Notes: generated from the sequence alone by a model not told the origin. A DNA stretch of 64,000 bases from Proteles cristata cristata (GCA_017311185.1 JAESUZ010002613.1:124001-188000); one strand, 5' to 3'; numbered from the stretch's first letter, positions 1 to 11,884 are shown. Numbers and translations: made by a program.

Positions 1-155
1 AGTTTCAGGTATACTATATAGTAATTCAACACTTCCATACATCACTCTGTGCTCATCATGACGAGTGAACTCAAAATCCCCATCACATATTTCATCCATC
101 TCCCACCCCCTCCACTCTGGTAACCACCAGTTTGTTCTCTATAGTTAAGAGTCTG
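1..155 (-). mobile_element. L1 3' end fragment, antisense, left part
   Basis: The stretch ending in GTTTGTTCTCTATAGTTAAG resembles the antisense 3' end of carnivoran L1 elements. It continues after the inserted SINE (about 401-460, TTTCTTGCTTTGTCTGTCTC), so one L1 fragment was split by a later SINE. The left end is cut by the window edge. Confidence 0.55.
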
Positions 156-400
156 GGGGTGCCGGGGTGGCTCAGCCAATTAAGCATCTGACTTCAGCTT
201 AGGTCATGATCTCACGGTTCATGGGTTCAAGCCCCTCATTGGGCTCTGTGCTGATGGCTAGCTCAGAGCCTGAAGCCTAAGAGCCTAGCTCAGAGCCTGG
301 AACCTGTCTTTGGATTCTGTGCCTCCCCCTCTCTCTGACCCTTCCTTGCTCACACTGTCTCTCTCTCAAAAAAATAAATAAAATATTTTTTTTAAAAAAC
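156..400 (+). mobile_element. CAN-SINE (felid tRNA-Lys type)
   Basis: Degenerate tRNA-like head (GGTGGCTCAG, GGTTCAAGCCCC as B box), CT-rich middle, and AAAAATAAATAAAAT tail. Flanked by a short duplication AGTCTG (about 150-155 and 401-406), placing the insertion inside the L1 fragment. The middle carries a local duplication of an AGAGCCTAGCTCAGAGCCTG-like unit. Confidence 0.9.
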
Positions 401-539
401 AGTCTGTTTCTTGCTTTGTCTGTCTCTTACTTTTTTCCTTTTGCTTTTTTGCTCTGTCTTTTAAGTTTTAAGCATTTATTAGAGTTTAAATATTTCTGTG
501 ACTGTTGGATAAATGGTGTGCCCCTCATAGGCTGACAGC

Positions 540-655
540 TATAAGAAAGCAGAGTGGGACCACACCTGCTTTGTTCCCAGAGTGTTCCCAGCACCTATTA
601 TATTCCTAGAATACTATAGGCGTCAAAAATGCATACGTTGCATGAGTAAAGAATG
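540..655 (+). mobile_element. L2-like 3' end relic
   Basis: Resembles the L2 3' end: GCAGAGTGGGACC, then CCCAGCACCTATTAT and a run ending GAATGAATGA. Old and divergent, by eye only. Confidence 0.4.
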
Positions 656-904
656 AATGACTAGAATACTTAAGTATATTTTCAGATTAAATGGTGTCCT
701 CACAGCCAGACAGGCAGGTGGACACTATTTTGCCTATTCCTAAATGAAAAAAATTGAAGATTGAAAAAAATGAAAGCTTCCATCCCAAGGTTCTTCATTT
801 GAGTTACTTTCTTGTCATTTCCCTCAATTTCAGACCCCTTTAACCTTCCTTCACACCTGTCTGGAAACCGGCAGTAATCCAGCACCTGCGTCTTTAACTC
901 CTAT

Positions 905-1005
905 TTCCCTTGTCTGTGTTCCCTGCTAGACTGTGGGCTCTGTAAGGGCAGGGATAGCATCTTCCTGTCTGTCATAACACCGGCACTTAGAACAATGTTT
1001 TATGT
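905..1005 (+). mobile_element. L2-like 3' end relic
   Basis: The pattern ACTGTGGGCTCTGTAAGGGC, then CACTTAGAACAATG, matches the usual L2 3' wording (length of note: stay, activity record, listed case). Divergent. Confidence 0.4.
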
Positions 1006-1085
1006 ATGCATTACATGTAACACATTGTGTATGTAAAATACACATATCATACGAACAAGTATATGCATAATAAATAATAAAATAG

Positions 1086-1256
1086 TCTGACTTTGAGTGT
1101 CAACTCTGCCTTCTGGCAGCCATGTATCCTTAGACAAGTCACTTAAACTTGCTGAGCCCAGTTTACTCATAGATAAAATGGATATAATAATACCTCCTTG
1201 TAAAGTTTCTGTAAGGATTAACAGTGCTAGTATGCCTAGAAGAGATCCTGACACCT
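1086..1256 (+). mobile_element. MIR SINE relic
   Basis: Shows the MIR core order: GACAAGTCACTTAAACTTGC, then GATAAAATGGATATAATAAT and GTAAGGATTAACAGTG. About 170 bp, diverged as expected of an ancient mammal-wide SINE. Confidence 0.75.
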
Positions 1257-1259
1257 AAT

Positions 1260-2020
1260 TAGAACCCAAATGATGAATGCTTATTTCCCCTGCCCTGTTC
1301 AGCTATAGGGACAGAGACCTTCTGACCTATTTCTAACTGTACTGAAAGGAGGCCTTAACACTCACAGGTAGTTTGGCCCAACTAGGGAAGGATCCACAGA
1401 GGTATTTAGGGACCACAGCTCATGTAGTAACTAGTAACTAAGACTGTCCCTTTGCCTTCTAGGACATAGAAGGAATGAGTACTGAGCAAGCATTTGCTCA
1501 GAGATTCAGATTTAGCTACCCAGCATAGCACAAACATGGCTTCCAGACAAATGATGGGCACCCTTCACCACTTCCTTGAGGCCTTGCTCCAGGGAGCCTC
1601 AGAGGCCCTTGAGCTCACAGGTTTCCAGCCTCTCTTGTCTCAACTTCTCCTTCCTCCTTTCTTTGCCCCTTACCTTATCCAGACAGTTGTCCTCATTTCA
1701 TCCCCTATGCTAGAAACTCCATATTTTTATCCCTTTCTATCCCAAACTATAGAACCAAAGTTATCAAGTCACTAAAAGGAACAAAGAACCTGCCATTTAG
1801 CGTTACCTGCTCTCTTTAAAGGTATATGTGAATACGTAAGGAGCAAAATATTTTCTGTGGGCACATTTAATGATAATAATGGTATCCTCCTTAGTTGCAG
1901 CAGCCCTGGGATTCTACCTTAACCCATTTCTTATCATTAGCATTGAGGCCATTATAGCCACCCCTCCCTCCTGGCAGTGTCCAAATGCTGGCATTTTAAG
2001 TCTCCAATACTAATGTACCC
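1260..2020. other. Unassigned intergenic stretch
   Basis: No coding exon, repeat or RNA gene recognised. A 93-codon open frame at 1494-1775 has no recognisable domain and no coding signature, so it is not called. Confidence 0.5.
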
Positions 2021-2024
2021 CTCA

Positions 2025-2155
2025 CTCAAAGGATACAAGAGCTTCAATTCAGTTTAGCATTTATAAATTGCCAGGTACTGTAAAAGGAGATGCAGAGAGT
2101 ATTAAGTAAAATTGCAGCTCTTAAAGAAATTGCATTCTAGTCAGAGACAGGTGTA
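2025..2155 (+). mobile_element. L2-like 3' end relic
   Basis: GCCAGGTACTGTAAAAGGAG followed by AAATTGCATTCTAGTCAGAG recalls the L2 3' end (tgccaggcactgt, then a cttacattctagt equivalent). Divergent. Confidence 0.4.
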
Positions 2156-2669
2156 TACCCAGCTGGACTGGATATAATTTGCTTTCAGTCAGTTTTATGT
2201 GCCAATTACCACCAGCTAATTTCTTTCCTAGACACGGCTCTGAAGTCTGTTTTATTTCTAGCTTGTCCCCATGTTTTTCTCTCTTCTTCAGCATGAGGAT
2301 AGCTACCTTGAGACTAGCTAAAGGAAAGGTTTGAATGGGAAAATAACACCCTTAATCTTGTATTTGATCAATGTCCTATATTTAATGAAGAAATATTTAT
2401 GTGCCTTGTAATCCAACTTTTCCCAGCCCCATCTTCCTTATTACACAGAACAGATCCCCTTTCACAGACCTCTGGAGTGTTGCAAGAGCAAGGAATAAAT
2501 TTCTATGTGTTCAACCATTACATGGGTGAGTCCATTACAAGCCATCACATGCCTAGACTCCATACACTAATTTTAAAACCGTCTGTCATACAAGGTAAAA
2601 TGAAGTAAATGCTGGGTAGAAATATAAGTCATGTGCTTTTGAAGGGCACAGATGAAGAACTGATATTTC

Positions 2670-2870
2670 CTGTTTAATATTTATTGCTTAGCTTATCAGA
2701 TTTTATGCTCACAATAACAGTACTCAGTATATTTTCTCTCCTTTGTATAGCTCAGGAGACTAAGCTTAGAAAAATTAGGGAATTTTCACATCACAGAGGT
2801 GACTTTAAATATAAATAGGATATAAATTTAAACGTTGCTTCAAAACCCATGTCTTTCCATGATACCATGT
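2670..2870 (-). mobile_element. MIR SINE relic, antisense
   Basis: Antisense MIR order: TTATGCTCACAATAACAGTA, then CAGGAGACTAAGCTTAGAAA and a CACATCACAGAG segment. Confidence 0.5.
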
Positions 2871-3093
2871 TACCCATTGGAGTGGAGGTCAAAGGTAACT
2901 TAACATGCACCTAGTATCTTAATTGGGTCTGAGACAATGAATAGTGGATAAACGCAAATATCAGAGACAGCCTATGGTATTTCACTGATATCACACTCAT
3001 GCAAAAAAAGCTTTGCCTAAGTGACCCAGAGTTATATCATGGGGGCTACAAAATTTGAAACAAAACTTGTTTAATTCATAAGGCCTCTTTCTG

Positions 3094-3157
3094 GAGAGAT
3101 AATTAGTATTCTTGAGTGGAGCATGGAGAGATCATTAATAGTCTTGAGTGGAGCATG
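3094..3157. repeat. Tandem duplication of a 32-bp unit
   Basis: Two adjacent 32-base copies, 3094-3125 and 3126-3157, both running from GAGAGAT to GAGTGGAGCATG with a few mismatches. It has no associated gene. Confidence 0.85.
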
Positions 3158-3159
3158 CA

Positions 3160-4500
3160 TCTGTCCTCTTCTACTGGGTACACAAGTCATTGGGATGATG
3201 GGCCCATCCACCATCTGTCTGGGTAAGCGATAACTGCCAAATACCAGGGGCTGATGCTCTAAACAGAGTGAGGACGCTAGTAGCAGCAATTGGCTGGAGC
3301 CTCCTCATATAGGAGAACTAATTAAGAGAACTAATTAAGCTTCTGCTAGATCCCAGTGGGATTCATTAAAGAAAAATCTTGTAAAATATTTTATCCCAGA
3401 ACATGTTTTTGGATAATCCAGAAGAGTGATTTAATTAGAAGATTAAAAACTCATTGAAGTAGATTCCAGAATGGAACTGCTCCTGCCAAAACAACATGGA
3501 GATCACTATCCCCCGGCAAAAAAAAAAAAAAAAGATGTGCCAAACGTCCTCAGCCTTTCTTTTTAATGGACAGATGACTGCAGTTATTCATTTCTTAAGG
3601 TTCAAACATATAAACATATAAGAGTGACCTCCATTGAGTCTTTCCTGCCATAATTAAACCACATCAATATTATAGATCTCAATTCTTCCTCCCAGTGTTG
3701 ACAAACTGTGAAATCATAGGGGACCTTGATCTTCCAACAAAACTCATGTGTAAGGTCAGCCTTCAACTGGAATTCTGTGTATCATCTTCCAAACTGCGAG
3801 CCAGACACAAGCTGTGTCACATAATGTTAAAGCCAAACCAGTGCCTGGTATATTGTGGTATAACCCAGAGTCCAAATTGCTTCACGCAACAGAAAAATAT
3901 ACTTGAAATTTGCATGGGTCTCACATTGCCCCAAACTTCAAACTTTACCTGTGAGTGAGGCTGGGTTCATAGTAATGGTCAGAACCTGAATTCCATTCTT
4001 TCTTGCCTCTATTTGTATATGCAGAACCTCAGCTTCTGCAATATAGTTTAAGAATCTTTTTAAGAATGCCTGAAAATGTCTAACCCATGCTCTGGAGCAA
4101 AGCCAGGCCACTAGCATAAGAGTGCCCCAATCTGCTCCTCTTCCCACCCCTCTTCTCCATTTTTCAAAAACTTAGACCCAGAATCAATGGGGACTGAATG
4201 AGGAAACAAACTGAAATAGCAGACCCCACACTGTATTCCCACTTGCTGGCCTCCTGGTTGGTTCCAGTTTATCCAGACCTTTCCCCTCTTGGGGCAAGGT
4301 CTTTTCTAGAGGCTCCTCAGATTCTCAAGCAAACAGACCTCTGATGAGCCAGTCCCCTCCAGGGCAGCAAAAAGCTTTCTCAGACTAACCCAGGCTTGTG
4401 TTCATTTCAAACATTTATACAACATGTAACGTATCTTTGTATCATTTATCAGCTCATGTCACTTAATTATTGTGTAATTAACTGATTAAAATATGTGTTC
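3160..4500. other. Unassigned intergenic stretch
   Basis: Contains a simple poly(A) run near 3519-3534. No exon, RNA gene or clear repeat was recognised. Open frames here (for example 3695-3958) lack domains and are probably chance. Confidence 0.45.
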
Positions 4501-4503
4501 CAG

Positions 4504-4600
4504 TACACCTTGCTGGCTCAGTTGGTAGAGTGTGTGACTCTTGATCTTGGGGCTATTAGTTTGAGGCCCACATTGGTGTAGAGATTACTTTAAAAAAATT
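4504..4600 (+). mobile_element. Short older CAN-SINE variant
   Basis: tRNA-like head CCTTGCTGGCTCAGTTGGTA, a GATCTTGGGG segment, then GGTGTAGAGATTACTTTAAA and an A-rich end. It lacks the long CT-rich body of the younger felid SINEs. Confidence 0.75.
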
Positions 4601-4639
4601 AGTGTGTCCCAACTAGACTATAATCTCCAGGAAGTGACC

Positions 4640-4735
4640 GTGTGCATTTTGCTCACCACTGCATCCCCACTGCTTAGCACAGAGCCCAGCAGATATAGAA
4701 GTCACTTAGTAAACAGTTACTGAGTGAAAGGCTCA
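4640..4735 (+). mobile_element. L2-like 3' end relic
   Basis: TTGCTCACCACTGCATCCCC, then GCACAGAGCCCAGCAGATAT and TTACTGAGTGAAAG follow the L2 3' end pattern. Confidence 0.5.
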
Positions 4736-4884
4736 AGCTTGTAATGCTTCCTTGTTCCTCTCTCATACTCTGGCTTATAACTGCCTATGCTCTAGAAGAC
4801 TAGCTGGTCAGGCCAGGAGTTACTGTAATGAGGAAGGGATTCCTCTTCTGCTAGGAAATTAATCTTCTGCTTAAATTATTAGGC

Positions 4885-5060
4885 ATTATCACCTCCTCTG
4901 TGCCACGTACCTTCTAAGCATAGTCTCTCATTCGATCTTCATAATAACGTATAATGACACTATCAGGTAGATCTTAGTATTATCTACACTTTATAGAAGA
5001 GAGGATCCAAACAGAGAAGTTAAGTAGATTGCTCAGATGCTAAGAACTAGTGAGTGATAA
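4885..5060 (-). mobile_element. MIR SINE relic, antisense
   Basis: Antisense MIR order: TCTTCATAATAACGTATAAT, then TTTATAGAAGAGAGGATCCA and AGTTAAGTAGATTGCTCAGA. Confidence 0.6.
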
Positions 5061-5064
5061 GCGG

Positions 5065-6325
5065 GCAGTCCAGCTACAACATCTGCACATGCTTTGATAC
5101 GAAAAGTCTGATACAGAATGGTTGCCCAAAATCGACTGGGCCACACCTGAATTGGCCCTGCTGGATAAGTCTATGCAGAATAAAAATTGAAGTCTGTTTG
5201 TTGGGAATTGTGTTTTGTTTTATTTTGTTGGGGAAGGGGAAGGCTGGGGAGGAAGGGGGTTGAGGGAAGGAGTTGGTGCCAAAACCCAGGATGTCAGGAA
5301 TTTTTAAAGGTAATGGTACAAAGATCCTTGGTTGTCTTAGACCCAAGACTGGGAGAAATGGTCATGGTCATGACCATGACACAAAACCGCAGCATGGCAC
5401 AACAGGGTTTTCTTAACATTGACAGCAGAGGAGCTCAGTGACAGTGGACAGTCTCCCACACCACTTGTCAGTAGAACCCACAGTGATGGCCTAATGGCAC
5501 ATGGGCAGAGGTGAGGTCAGTCCATTAACTGGCTGAGCAATGCCACACAGTTAGTCATGACTAATTTCAAAGACTGTCCTGCCCATGTGCATCAAAAGAC
5601 AAAAGGAGAAAGAGCATAGAGGGTCACATGTGGGAAGTTTTATGAGCCCAACCTACAAGTGAGGCTATTGTTTTCACTCACATTCCACCACTTAAAACTC
5701 AGTCACATGGACACATCTAACTGCAAGCCAGAATCTAAGAAAAGACATTGTAACTTTGTAGCAGTTCAAGCCTGCAGAGGTTCAGTTTTTATCCCGGCTC
5801 TACTCTGCTGCCTGGTCTACAAGCAGAGAAGGTGGAGAATTACATCAATTTCCATTGGGTGGTTGCCAGAGTTGACAAATTTAAGAAAGGAAGAAAACAA
5901 ATCTGTTCCTCTTACCTCCATGCCAATGAAGCTGCCAGCAAAAGATGGAGTCGTTCACAGGTGTCACCACTAGATGGCTCTTTATGCTCTTAGATTCCCC
6001 AAGTTTTGATCTGAGATGCTTTTCAGTGAAGCAGGACAAAAGGATTTTCCAGTCATCTGAACAGAGATATAAATGGCCTTATTCTTCCTGGCCTCACGCA
6101 AAGAATGGGCTGGGCCTGCCTTCACCTCGGGAAGTTTAGCAACTGAGAGTAAAGAGAAGTCAGTACTGCTGAGCAGGGCATAGAGGATGTCCACAGGAGG
6201 CATAGATGCAGAGCCCAGAAGGCTTGGCCAGAGCCCCAGCCCCAGCTCTGCCCTGAGTGCTCAAGGGGATGTCGCCTCACACTAACTCCATCTCATCATC
6301 TATGAAATAAAGACTATATTACTAC
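5065..6325. other. Unassigned intergenic stretch with one palindrome
   Basis: No gene recognised. A perfect 20-bp palindrome lies at 5361-5380. Several 60-105 codon open frames occur on both strands without recognisable domains. Confidence 0.45.
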
Positions 6326-6329
6326 AGTA

Positions 6330-6530
6330 ATTTAATGCAAGTTTTCAACTTTCACAAAAATCCTCTACCTGGTCCCCATGACATCCCACGAAGGTCAGCA
6401 TTAGGTACTGGCCCCACTTTGCAGTTGGGGAAACTAAGGGATTAAAAGGAAAATTAATTTGCCCAAGATCACAAGGCAACGGGGGGCAGATGCAGAACTT
6501 GTGACTCTTTCCACTATTGTGTTCTTTGCC
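6330..6530 (-). mobile_element. MIR SINE relic, antisense
   Basis: GGCCCCACTTTGCAGTTGGG, AAACTAAGGGATTAAAAGG, and TTTGCCCAAGATCACAAGGC reproduce the antisense MIR core. Confidence 0.7.
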
Positions 6531-6889
6531 TTCAGTATATAATTGCCAACTTTGACTCCCTGGCTTTTCACTACGACATAATGAAGTAAGCGTGACAAGT
6601 AATGTCTCACTGCAATTTTATGGTTCCATATATTTCTTACTCCCTCCAAGTCTAGCTGGAGTGCAGAGGTAGATTTATGATTAGGAAATAAAAATTAAAC
6701 AAGAAGAAATGACATCAAACCCATCTAAAACTCTAAAACTCAGCTAATTAGTTGCACACCACTAAATGGCCAACAGGACTTTGGTCTCCCTCAGACTCCA
6801 GATGAAATGGAAAAAAAATTCACAGTTAAAGAGGGGATTATATGCTCTGACCACCTGAGTTTCAGTTTCCACTAATATTTACTGATGCC

Positions 6890-7040
6890 TTGCACATGGC
6901 AGACACTGTGCTGGCGACTGTATATATTTTAGTTCATCTTACAGCCACCAGCAGAGACACCAGTCTTCATTTGTGAACAAGCATTCAAAAATGGTCAAGT
7001 GACTGACTCACCCAGTGCTTGTAAGTAGCAGGACTGCTTA
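6890..7040 (-). mobile_element. MIR SINE relic, antisense
   Basis: GCAGACACTGTGCTGGCGAC then AGTTCATCTTACAGCCACCA and GTCAAGTGACTGACTCACCC fit the antisense MIR order. Diverged. Confidence 0.5.
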
Positions 7041-7074
7041 CATCCAAGTGTTAGAAATAACAATACCTACCCTT

Positions 7075-7265
7075 ACCTGGGAGTCTGCTCTGTGTCTGGC
7101 CCTTTGTCAGTAGCTATAGACATGATTTCTAATCATCAACCAACCCTGAAAAGGAGGGACTATTTGTATTCTGACTCTCCAGAAGAGAAAACCAACACTT
7201 AGGAAAGTTCAGTAACTCTACCAGTGGCATCTCTGGGAAAAGACAGAAGCAGAATTCAGCACAGG
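7075..7265 (-). mobile_element. MIR SINE relic, antisense
   Basis: TCTAATCATCAACCAACCCT, then GAAGAGAAAACCAACACTTA and AAAGTTCAGTAACTCTACCA fit an antisense MIR; it follows the previous MIR after only about 35 bases. Confidence 0.5.
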
Positions 7266-8120
7266 TCAGCCTGGGTCTGTGCCTAGTGCTGTGTGGCAAC
7301 TCCAGGCCCAGCGTCGCCCTTGTTGCATCTGTGATTGTTCCCATTTTCCACTCTTTTCCAACTTGCTCTCAACAGTTGGTGTGTGGTAACATACAGAAGC
7401 AAAGAAAGGTAAGGCCCTTGCACTGAATCGTGGCCCTGCCCATAGAAAGAACAGTAATTAAAGTCATGTTGCCACACTTCCTGTTTCCTCACGCCATTGT
7501 GTGCGCAAGAATGGCTTTTCTTACAATGTTCTGGCAGCAACCAAGACCCAGGCCTGTGCCAAGGTGATTCAGATTCTGTCTGAGTTCTGGGCTAGTGTTC
7601 AAATGTGTCCTGAGTTTCTCCCAGCCACTTCATCCCCTGCCATGCGTTGAAGTCCTGTTGTTATGGACAAAATTGATTAAGAGATCAGATTCTGAGCAGC
7701 ACTCTGCACCCAGGACTCGGGTGTCCGGGGACTCCCTGGGAACAGCACTGACCATACACCATCGGGGCCTTCGAGGGAGGCCAGCTCCCCGCCAGGAGGA
7801 GGAGACACACAAACCAGGAAGATGCACCCTCCTCGCCAACCGCTGCTGGGGGTCCTTTGTGGGGGAGTTTGTTTTGTCTTCTAGGGTAAAGTCTCACTCT
7901 GCCATTGCTCCTTTATGAGCCAGCTCATGTGAAGGGACTGGTTAGTCACAGCTTCTGAGTCATTGTGGAGAGATGGGCCTTTCTCAGTACCAGAGCTTCC
8001 ACTGACCTTTTAAATCCCGAGATGAAATCCTGGGGCATTCAGAGCCCTTCTTCACGCAGTGCAAAGAAGGGAGGGAATGAGAAGTTCAAGCTCTCTGCTT
8101 AGGCCTCTTTGGGCAATGAT
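7265..8120. other. Unassigned intergenic stretch
   Basis: Moderately GC-rich at 7690-7870 but without a CpG-island core, splice-bounded exon or recognised protein. A 107-codon open frame at 7595-7918 overlaps two antisense frames and shows no domain. Confidence 0.4.
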
Positions 8121-8124
8121 GGTA

Positions 8125-8240
8125 ACAATAATAGTTCCCATTTACAAGTGGTCTTTATACAATCTTAGGGTCTCTATATATGTCATCTAGTGGAGCCGCA
8201 ACCCTATGTGATATCATCATTGCCATTTGATGGAAGAAAA
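8125..8240 (-). mobile_element. MIR-like relic, antisense
   Basis: TAATAGTTCCCATTTACAAG, then ATGTCATCTAGTGGAGCCGC and TGTGATATCATCATTGCCA recall the antisense MIR. Weak. Confidence 0.35.
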
Positions 8241-8245
8241 AAATA

Positions 8246-9510
8246 GAATATCTAGCATTCCCAACACCACTTATTGAAGAGACTATTCTTTCCCCACTGG
8301 AGTCTCCTCAAAAAATCTTGTCTCCCTTATCAAATATTACCTGACTATATATGCGCGGGTTTATGTCTGGGGTCTCAATTCTATTCCATTGGTCTATGTG
8401 TCTGTTTTTATGACAGTACTGTACTGCTTTGATTTCTATAGCTTTGCAATATAGTTAAAATCAGGAAGTATAATATCTCCAGCTCTGTTCTTTCTCAAGA
8501 TTGCTTTGACTATTTGGGGTTTTTGTAGTTCCACACAAATTTTTAAATTGTTCTATTTCTGTAAAGAATGCCATTGGAAATTTGATAGAGATTGCATTAA
8601 ACTTGTAGATTGTTTTGGGTACTATAGACATTTTAACAGTATTAATTCTGCCAATTCATGAATACAGTTTATCTTTCCATTTATTTGTATCCTCTTCAAT
8701 TTCTTTCATCAAAGTTTTCTAGTTTTCAGTATAAATCTTTCTGCATTTGGTTAATTTTATTCCTAAGTATTTTGTTCTTTTCGATGTTATTGTAAATGGG
8801 ATTAATTTCTTTACTTCTTTTTCAGATAATTCACTGTTAGTGTATAGAAACATGACTTATTTTTGTATGTTGGTTTTGCACCCTGAAATTTTATAAATTT
8901 TATTAGTTCTAACAGCTTTTTTAGGTGGAGTCCTTAGGGTTTTCTACATATAAAATTATGTCATCTGCAAATAGAAATAATCCTTCTTCTTCCTTTCTGA
9001 TTTGGATGTCTTTTCTTTGGTTTTTGTTTTGTTTTGTTTTTTGCTTAACTACTCTGGCTAAGACCTCCAGTACTATGTTGAGTAGTAGTGGTGAGAGTGG
9101 GCATCCTTGTTCCTGATCTCAAAGGAAAAGCTTTCAGCACTTCACTGTTGAGTATGATGTTGTTAGCTATGGGTTTGTCATATATGAACTTTATTACATT
9201 CAGGTATGTTCCCTCTGTACTTTTGTTGAGAGTTTTCATCCTAAGACAATGTTGAACTTTGCCAGATGATTTTCTACCTCTATTAATATGATCATATGAC
9301 TTTTATTCTTCATTTTGTTTATGTGGTGTATCACATGTCTTGATTTGCATATATTGAACCATCCTTACATCCCTGGAATAAATCCCACATGATCATAGTA
9401 TATAATCCTTATAGTGTACTGCTGACTTCATTTGCTAATATCTTGTTGAGGATTTTTGCATCTGTGTTCTTCAGCATGTTGGCCTATAGTTTTCTTTTCT
9501 TTCAGGGCTG
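8246..9510 (-). mobile_element. Old L1 ORF2 fragment, antisense
   Basis: Read on the minus strand this is L1 ORF2. For example the 9045-9239 reverse frame carries GTYLNVIKFIYDKPIANNII and [11 protein letters not shown], the reverse transcriptase segment before the usual SPLLFN block. Further left, CTTGTCTCCCTTATCAAATA and TTCTATTCCATTGGTCTATG are standard antisense L1 ORF2 sequence. Many stops and indels make it a dead relic. Confidence 0.85.
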
Positions 9511-9539
9511 TTATATGGCTGCGGTATCTGGGTAATGCT

Positions 9540-10200
9540 GGCCGGATAAAATGTGGCTGGCTAGACTGCATAATCAGGTAGGGCCACAGGTTGTACCTGT
9601 AGTTAGGTGGGAACACAGGTTGGATTCCATGCAGGGGCTGCTGGGTGTGCTCTCCTGTTGGCTGGGCTTGCTATTCAAGATGTTTGATGGGGTGGGGCTA
9701 CAGACTATGCTTAGCAACCAACCTAGGCTCTGAGACTGGGCAAGACGGGGGTGCTCAGAATCCATAGTTCGGTAAGGCTACTGAGCCATGCTCTGCAGTC
9801 AGGCAGGGCTGTTGGCTTTGCTCCCTGCCCCAGCAGGGAGATACATCGAGCTCTAAGCCTGCCTAGTCTCTGGCCAGGCAGGGCTGAAAGCTGTGCTCAC
9901 TAGTTAGATCTGCTGGCTTGCTGCCCTGTCTGGGCAGGTCCATAGACTGGGGTCTGCAGCTGCGAATGCAAACTGGGCAGAACTCACCAGACAGGACTAT
10001 TGGCTGGGCTCTGCAGGTAGGTAGAATTCCTGGCTTGATTTTCCCGCGGGGTGCCACCACCAGCAGGAATGTAATCGGCCAGTCCACATGCTAACTGTGA
10101 GCCTCTCCCTCTTCTCAGTCTCCAGCTAATCCCTGGGACTCTAGCCCTGAGGGAATCATTGATTGCTTCAGTGATGAGGTAAGATCAAAGTGGGCCTCCT
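9540..10200 (-). mobile_element. Probable old L1 5'UTR, antisense, with degenerate internal repeats
   Basis: A GC-rich stretch in which variants of CAGGCAGGGCTGTTGGCT / GGCTGGGCTCTGCAGG recur every 40-60 bases. This style is known from 5' regions of old L1M elements, and the piece lies where the 5' end of the antisense L1 at 8246-9510 would fall. Assignment is an inference from position and texture. Confidence 0.45.
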
Positions 10201-11270
10201 GGGAAGCATCCCAGAATACTAGAGGAGCTGGATGTGCACCTTAAGCTCTCTTTTCCCATAGGAAAAATGGTAGGCCCAGGGAGACCCCCTAGGTAGGGTA
10301 ATGTGTTGGCCTGGGAGAGGGGTGATGTAGTCAAAGTGAAACAGTAGCTTACTCATGAGGTCCTAAAGGCAAGTGGGAACTGGACTTGGATGTGTGTCAC
10401 AGGGAGAACAGGATGAGAAGGGCACGTGAGGCATTCAGGGTTGTTAAACTCCGTGAATGGTGGTCCCATAAGAAGCAGAATTCTCATCCCAAGGCACCTT
10501 TGAGTCTACTTGAAGAAGTGCCTGTAAGTGCTGAGAATTTGGTAGCAAGAAAGGACAATAACAAGGAGAGCCAGAAATCTGTTCCCATGATAAACATTTG
10601 AGTGTCTGAATGTCAGACACAGATGGTTCTAGAGGTAAAATAATGAATAGGACACACAGCACCTGCAAACACAAACCTAAAGTCCACCAAAGAGGAAGGG
10701 TGCCAGCCCCAGCTGGGCATCCTAATAGACCTCCAAACCCAGCTTAGCTTCAGTGGAAGACAGAACAAAAACCATGCCATGCAAATCAAACACACACCAA
10801 GGAGGGTAGACAAAAGGCTGTACTTTGAGGATGCTTGCCTGCTTCCCCACCCCCACCATGGAGTACCAAGGTGGCCATTAGACTCACCTCTTGGTGAGGA
10901 GCAGATTCCTCATGCATTGTCAAGATAGATTGTTACTGGTCCAGACACTGAATATTTGCAGCTGAGTGCAGCTGGTTGCAATGAACTTCAACAATAGCCT
11001 CAGAGTACATAGCAAGTAGTGAACACAACACTCTACCAGACATGCCTCATTCTGACCCAGCCTGAGGCAAGGAAGGGGCTACTGAGAGCCCCTCGCTCAA
11101 ATTATGGTCAGCCTCCAAGGTTTTTGTTACATCTGTACAAAGCCCCTTTCCTAGTATTTCTTGCAATAAAATGAAATAAACGTGCTCTGGTTACATAGGT
11201 CTTGTTTAAGCACAAAATACATGGGATGGCACAATAAATAGGACTAATCTTAGTTGCCATAAAGTTCATT
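10200..11270. other. Unassigned intergenic stretch
   Basis: No exon, RNA gene or clear repeat recognised. Open frames up to 76 codons lack domains. Confidence 0.45.
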
Positions 11271-11274
11271 ATTT

Positions 11275-11757
11275 TATTAGCTTCCTAGGGGTGCTATAAC
11301 AAAGTGCCACAAACTGGGTGGGCTCAAAACAATAGAAATTTATTATCTCACAGCTGTGGAGGTAGAAGTCTGAAATCATGGTGTTGGTATTGCCGCACTG
11401 TCTACGAAGATGCTAGAGGAAGATCCTCCTTAGCCTCTTCTAGTTTCTGGGGTTTGATGAACAATCCTTGGTACTCTTTAGCTTGCACAGGCATCAATCC
11501 AATCACATGGCTGTCTTCTCTTTTCATGTCATCACTTTACCATCTGTTTGTATCTATCTCTGTGTCCAAATTTCTTTTGGAAATTTGGTGTCTTTTCATA
11601 AAGGCGTCAGTTGTATTGGATTAGCTCCCATCCTAGTGACCTCATTTTAACTTGATTGCCTCTGTAAAGATCCTATTTCCAAACAAGGTGACATTCTGAG
11701 CATCTGGGAGTTAAAGTTTCAACATATCTTATTGAGGGAACACAATTCAATTCATAT
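11275..11757 (-). mobile_element. MLT1-type MaLR LTR, antisense
   Basis: Antisense LTR of the ERVL-MaLR MLT1 group by eye: CTTCCTAGGGGTGCTATAAC, ACAAACTGGGTGGGCTC, TGACCTCATTTTAACTTGAT, then AACAAGGTGACATTCTGAG and GAACACAATTCAATTCATA at the far end. No internal retroviral genes accompany it. The LTR is old and diverged. Confidence 0.8.
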
Positions 11758-11831
11758 TTATTATGGGTAATAAATGGATCTTGAACCACTACCAGGAATC
11801 TAGTCATAAATTGTTCTCCCCCAATCCAACT

Positions 11832-11882
<51 letters not shown>
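11832..11882. repeat. Compound microsatellite (TC)n(TG)n
   Basis: About ten TC units are followed directly by about fourteen TG units. Such compound dinucleotide tracts are usually length-polymorphic. Confidence 0.95.

Positions 11883-11884
<2 letters not shown>

Noticed and set aside
11275..11757. 106-codon frame in the MLT1 LTR
   Set aside because: LTRs of this group are non-coding and the frame has no retroviral protein features.
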